From the NCBI GenBank assembly GCA_027575765.1, contig JANBPT010000687.1, positions 1 through 26,235 of the forward strand: a DNA stretch of 26,235 nt. The letters run 5' to 3'. This DNA comes from Tieghemiomyces parasiticus. Its lineage: Eukaryota; Kickxellomycota; Dimargaritomycetes; Dimargaritales; Dimargaritaceae. Both the position numbers and the translations under genes were made by a program. The notes under the pieces are model-generated. The model ran no database searches. It saw only the letters and a list, made by a program, of their open reading frames with translations, and had not been told where the DNA came from. Shown piece by piece: positions 22,451-26,235 of this stretch. How positions within the stretch are numbered: the first letter of the stretch is position 1; every line of letters starts with the position of its first letter.

Positions 22451-23785
22451 ATGGCCTTCCTGCTCCGCTTGATACAGGGCCGTCGGTCATTATCGGATTT
22501 CCAGCGTGCACCCGCCAACGAACTCATACCGACAGACCACCACCACCATTCCGTCATTGCTGACGGACCCCCACGGTACCATTCGCCGAATGCGTCGACC
22601 ACGGCGTTACCCCCAGGGTCCAACACCGCCACTCCGTATGGTGGTACCCTGCGAACCCTTGCCACGACGGTCGAAAGCTCCGGTCGGCCGGGGTCCCCTT
22701 CGCCGTCAGCGGAGCCACAGTCGCGTGAACTACCGCACTCTGACCCACAACCCAACGCCGATTTGGAAGTGGGCCTGTCCCCGGCCGAGGCCGCCGCCCT
22801 GGCGGAGTTTGAATACCTCCACCGTAAGCGTCGGCGAGCCATCATTGCGCGCCGCGTCGCCCTCATAATCATTGCAACCTGTATTTATGCCATCGTGCTG
22901 GGTTATACTCTCGGGTCTGATGAACCGCGCTTCTCGTACCTATGGGGGTTTGGCATCCTCCTCGTTGTTTTCTACCAACTGGTCCTCCTGGTAAGTTTGG
23001 CTTCGCTATCGCCGGCGTTGCCCGAAAGTCTGCATCTGAAGGGTTTATGGCCGACCTACCTTTTTTTCCCCCTGCACGTCTCACGGCGAAAATGTTCACC
23101 ATCCCCCCTTCCTGCGCGTCTGGTCTCGTGGCTACATCCCCTGACATGCTGTGATGCATTATCCGCAGGGATGGTTCCGGGGTTTTGTGATCTAATCCGA
23201 GGTCGATTACTAATTCTCTTTTTACCTTACTGTGGGCCCGTCCATGTATCTCTCCCCTTCTTCCAGAGTCTCCGCCGTGAACTGCGTCTACTTAAAATCG
23301 AGCACGTCACGTTTTTGGAGACCCTCGAGAACCCGAACCGGTCGATAGTGGTTAACGCGGACCGCTACCACGCGATAAACCGCCAGCTAGACCAAGAAAA
23401 CAACCACTTGCTCGTTCCGCCACCACCCTGTTACGCCGAGGCCCAGATGCAGCCCCCGGCCTACACGCCCAAGCCAGTTACGCAATCCTCACCGCCGCCA
23501 TCCTCACCGGGTACCTCAATAACGGACATTCCAGCCCACCGCGCTCGCCTATCCTTATCGCCCGCCGTTACACCATTCACGTCCCTACGGCGGACGTCGT
23601 TGACTGCCCCTCCCCCTCCTGTTCACATCGCCCACCATCACCTCGAAGACGTTCCGTTACGGCCGTTGCGCAACAGTGCGCCCCCGGGGGGTCGCAGAGA
23701 TTCGGTGGCTTCATCACACTCCACAACGGCGGCGACGACACCTATTATGAGCCCTACAGAGCATCCAATCTTTCCGTCTGTTTGA
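22451..23785 (+). CDS. Two-pass membrane protein with three PPxY motifs, candidate Nedd4/Rsp5 adaptor; family not recognised
   Basis: Preferred exons: 22451-22990, 23169-23186 (18 nt) and 23267-23785, giving 358 residues. The N-terminal region (1-125) is Ser/Pro-rich with PPRY at 40-43. Basic HRKRRR (124-129) precedes the first membrane segment (about 135-153). A second lies at about 163-182, followed by basic RRELRLLK. Positive charge on both outer sides predicts a hairpin with both termini in the cytosol. The C-terminal region has PPCY (239-242) and PPAY (249-252), then a disordered Ser/Pro tail with LRRTSL (293-298) and RRDSV (329-333). PPxY motifs are the known ligands of WW domains in Nedd4/Rsp5 ubiquitin ligases, and small membrane adaptors such as Bsd2/NDFIP and Rcr proteins carry them. 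The role here is inferred from motifs only, as I do not recognise the family. The start could instead be 22310. Confidence 0.8.
   Translation: MAFLLRLIQGRRSLSDFQRAPANELIPTDHHHHSVIADGPPRYHSPNASTTALPPGSNTATPYGGTLRTLATTVESSGRPGSPSPSAEPQSRELPHSDPQPNADLEVGLSPAEAAALAEFEYLHRKRRRAIIARRVALIIIATCIYAIVLGYTLGSDEPRFSYLWGFGILLVVFYQLVLLVSLASLSPALPESLHLKGLWPTYLFFPLHVSRRKCSPSPLPARLVSWLHPLTCCDALSAGMVPGFCDLIRGRLLILFLPYCGPVHVSLPFFQSLRRELRLLKIEHVTFLETLENPNRSIVVNADRYHAINRQLDQENNHLLVPPPPCYAEAQMQPPAYTPKPVTQSSPPPSSPGTSITDIPAHRARLSLSPAVTPFTSLRRTSLTAPPPPVHIAHHHLEDVPLRPLRNSAPPGGRRDSVASSHSTTAATTPIMSPTEHPIFPSV
22991..23168 (+). other. Intron 1 of the PPxY membrane-protein gene (178 nt, phase 0)
   Basis: The donor is GTAAGT directly after the second membrane segment. 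A CTGAC branch site lies at 23141-23145 and the CAG acceptor ends at 23168, with no AG between them. Confidence 0.8.
23187..23266 (+). other. Intron 2 of the PPxY membrane-protein gene (80 nt, phase 0)
   Basis: A TACTAAT branch site lies at 23208-23214, followed by a pyrimidine tract and the CAG acceptor. The donor GTGATC is weak but is the only one that keeps phase between the neighbouring exons. Alternatively 22991-23266 is a single 276-nt intron. Confidence 0.6.
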
Positions 23786-26235
23786 ATGCTTCGCCTACTT
23801 TACGCCCTGTAAGAACTGCCCATAACGATCAACATTCCCACAACAACAACACAATTTCCTATATTCCCGGTTCCTGCCCAATGGCACCCTTGCTCGCTAT
23901 TGTTACCCCACCTCTTCTTATGCTTCTAATGTAAACTATAACCATTTGGGCAGTGATAGTGTCGCATCGACTCTGAGCCCATCCTCGAACGGCTCCTAGT
24001 CGTCAGAGAGCACGGTTTTGACCGTAACATAGGTGCAGATTGGGTCTATCTGTATTTACAAATCCATGAATGACTAATACGGTTCTACGGGCGGCGGCGA
24101 AATTATGTACAGATACATGAGTAGAGAATGGGCACATAAACCCCGACTTTTTACGTCAATCCTTGTGATGCCTTACATGGCATATTGACTGACATCCCCC
24201 ATTCCAAACGGAACAGCCAACTCATTTCATGCTCTCCGGCACACCCCAACTCATACGCTCTAGGTGTGGTGCGCAGACCTACATTGGTCTTTGTATCCCG
24301 AAGACCAGCGATATCTATGCTGAACTACCGACCACGTCTCCCCTACCACCATATACTCCGTCTTGAGCAGGTACCTAGGTGGTTATAGAGTAATCAATTG
24401 CCAGATAGACTAATAACCTCACGGCCCCCATCACCACGGTATAGATTGAGGCCAAGTATACTGATAGGCTTAAAAAAGCAGGTGGTCAACTGTCGGATTC
24501 TACTATCGTCTTGGACGTATGCTAGACTAACATTGACGGCTTACCTGCCGGTCCAAAAAACCAAGACAGGTGTTTGGGTGGTGGTTCGGTCCACATTCTG
24601 AAACACTGAAGCGGTTAGGACATCGGATTTTTTCAAGCTCGACATAACAACCGAAGCACTAACTTAAACTCGGATATAGAGGCACCCCATCGAGTAATTT
24701 CAAACGGTGGCAATTAATCAGGATAGAAGTCGGTTGTAATATTTTTACATGAGGTCATGGTGTGACTTGAAATTCACAGTGATAAAATGAGGCCGCCTAG
24801 AACGACCTTAACCATATGCACAAGGCGACAGCCATCCACGACTTCGCCACATACCTGGACTGCCTCTCATGCACCTAGCTAGAGCAATAGCTATTTACCC
24901 CACCTACCTTCTACGACCCATCGCAACCACCTAGGCCAGTCCATTTGAATGACACTTGCTACACTTCCTTACGATTCCATTATCCTCTACACTAGCCCCT
25001 ACTGACAAGGCCAAGTCACAGGCCGGCGCCTTATTTGAGGCACCAAGCTAAGCTCCAATAAGGATTAACTAACGCCCTTTTATCTCATACTAGTTTTCAG
25101 CTCACGTTCAGAGCTACCACACAAAGCTTAACACACGACTGATGCAAAAACATTTACAGCGGATATATTTAACATGAAAGGGTCGAGTGAGTTCAAACTT
25201 AACGACATTGAGTGCGTCAAGCCCACCGATAATTGTCATCTACTGCCGCTGTGAAATGGTAAATAAACCAATCCCACTGAAAACCCCGACCTATGGCTAT
25301 GTAAGCAGCAATCCGATACTCTAACAGGTGGAGGGCGTAGCAGAAACAACCCCGGTACCTCCTAGACAAGGGGAGAGGTGAGGCATCACCTGTTTCGATC
25401 TGCTACCGCTCACCAGCCACTCCCCGTCCGCTACATTGTAGTAGCTGGCACCGACTTACAGAAGGCCGGCCTTCATCGGTACATCGACGCGCCAGGTCCA
25501 TTACAGATCTTTGTAGAGTCTGGCCGTCCCTGCACCGTACTAGCGGCGAAACCAAGCAACCGCATCGGCGTAGTTACCACCGCAGGCGATATAGCCCCGA
25601 CTAGCCCCCCGAGGGGTACCACCCGGAGGGCCCAACATACACCCAGTGGCGAACTCAGATGGCTTCTGGGCACCTGGTCCCCTGGCTGCCATATTTCACT
25701 AGCCGTGCATCACCTACGCCCGGCCCATATCGGTGTTGAATTGGTGCCTCCATACTAGTCGTTTAATTCCGCCCATTCTGCCGGTGGCTCCACATCTAGT
25801 ACCGAACAAATACGCTCTGTCCAATCCCGCCGACCCTGGGAGGACGTGCAGTTTTCTGAGTATACCCACCGCCCTGTCACTTATCGTTACGGTTTGGTCC
25901 CAGGGCCGCGTCCAGTCTGAATCACGTTGCGGGCATAGGCTCAGATAGCACAGGTGACGAAACGAGACACTCAACGGACAACGGCTGTGCCGAGGAACCA
26001 GGCTTGTTTAACCGCCATCGCACCGATTCTGGAAAAATTGCTAGGGTTCCCGGCTGTAATATCACCGATCATCCGCCATTGACTGGCTCTTTCCGGCCAA
26101 CGGGAGGCCATTTGCGCACGGGCTGGCCGGCTTACGACGGCCGTCGTCCCCTTCCAATAAAGCCACCGGGTCGTTTCCTGTACATTGGACTGCCATGCAG
26201 CCACTATCTAACGGGTTACATTGCAGTGGCGCTGG
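23786..26235. other. 3' flank and gene-poor end of the window
   Basis: The first 150 bases after the TGA are AC- and pyrimidine-rich and plausibly 3' untranslated, but no AATAAA is seen there. Beyond 24000 the sequence is ordinary mixed sequence. Frames at 25378-25758 (plus) and 25714-26204 (minus) are open but unrecognised and overlap on opposite strands. Confidence 0.45.

Noticed and set aside
25378..25758. Plus-strand open frame of 126 codons
   Set aside because: No family is recognised, competing open frames exist on the other strand, and there is no promoter or splice context.

Overview
The window is eukaryotic nuclear DNA, most likely fungal. The evidence is spliceosomal introns with strong signals (mostly GTAAGT-like donors, CTAAC/TACTAAT or CTGAC branch sites, YAG acceptors), a eukaryotic tRNA-Ser with a Pol III T-run, and pyrimidine-rich stretches upstream of start codons. 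The PX-AGC kinase architecture and compact introns would fit an early-diverging filamentous fungus (a Zoopagomycota-like lineage is a guess). Nothing here fixes the genus.

Layout: positions 1-75 hold the 3' nine-tenths of a tRNA-Ser(CGA), whose first 7 bases lie outside the window. From 86 to about 12.8 kb I find no convincing protein gene. This stretch holds a possible 126-bp terminal-inverted-repeat element (815-940), simple repeats, and a promoter-like pyrimidine-rich segment (about 9000-10240) with a TATA box but no gene I recognise. On the minus strand, 16218-12856 is a six-exon gene for a 746-residue PX-domain AGC-family protein kinase, with a pyrimidine-rich 5' flank out to about 17.5 kb. 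From 17.6 to 21.6 kb nothing is supported. On the plus strand, 22451-23785 encodes a 358-residue protein with two membrane segments and three PPxY motifs, spliced from three exons including a putative 18-nt microexon. From 23.8 kb to the end no gene is supported.

Both protein genes can be read as signalling or trafficking components. The kinase has a phosphoinositide-binding-type PX domain, a complete catalytic core and an AGC C-tail whose hydrophobic motif carries Asp at the usual phosphosite. The membrane protein displays PPxY motifs predicted to face the cytosol, as in adaptors of Nedd4/Rsp5 ubiquitin ligases, plus Arg-Arg-x-Ser sites of the kind basophilic kinases use. A functional link between the two is only speculation; they are 6 kb apart on opposite strands.
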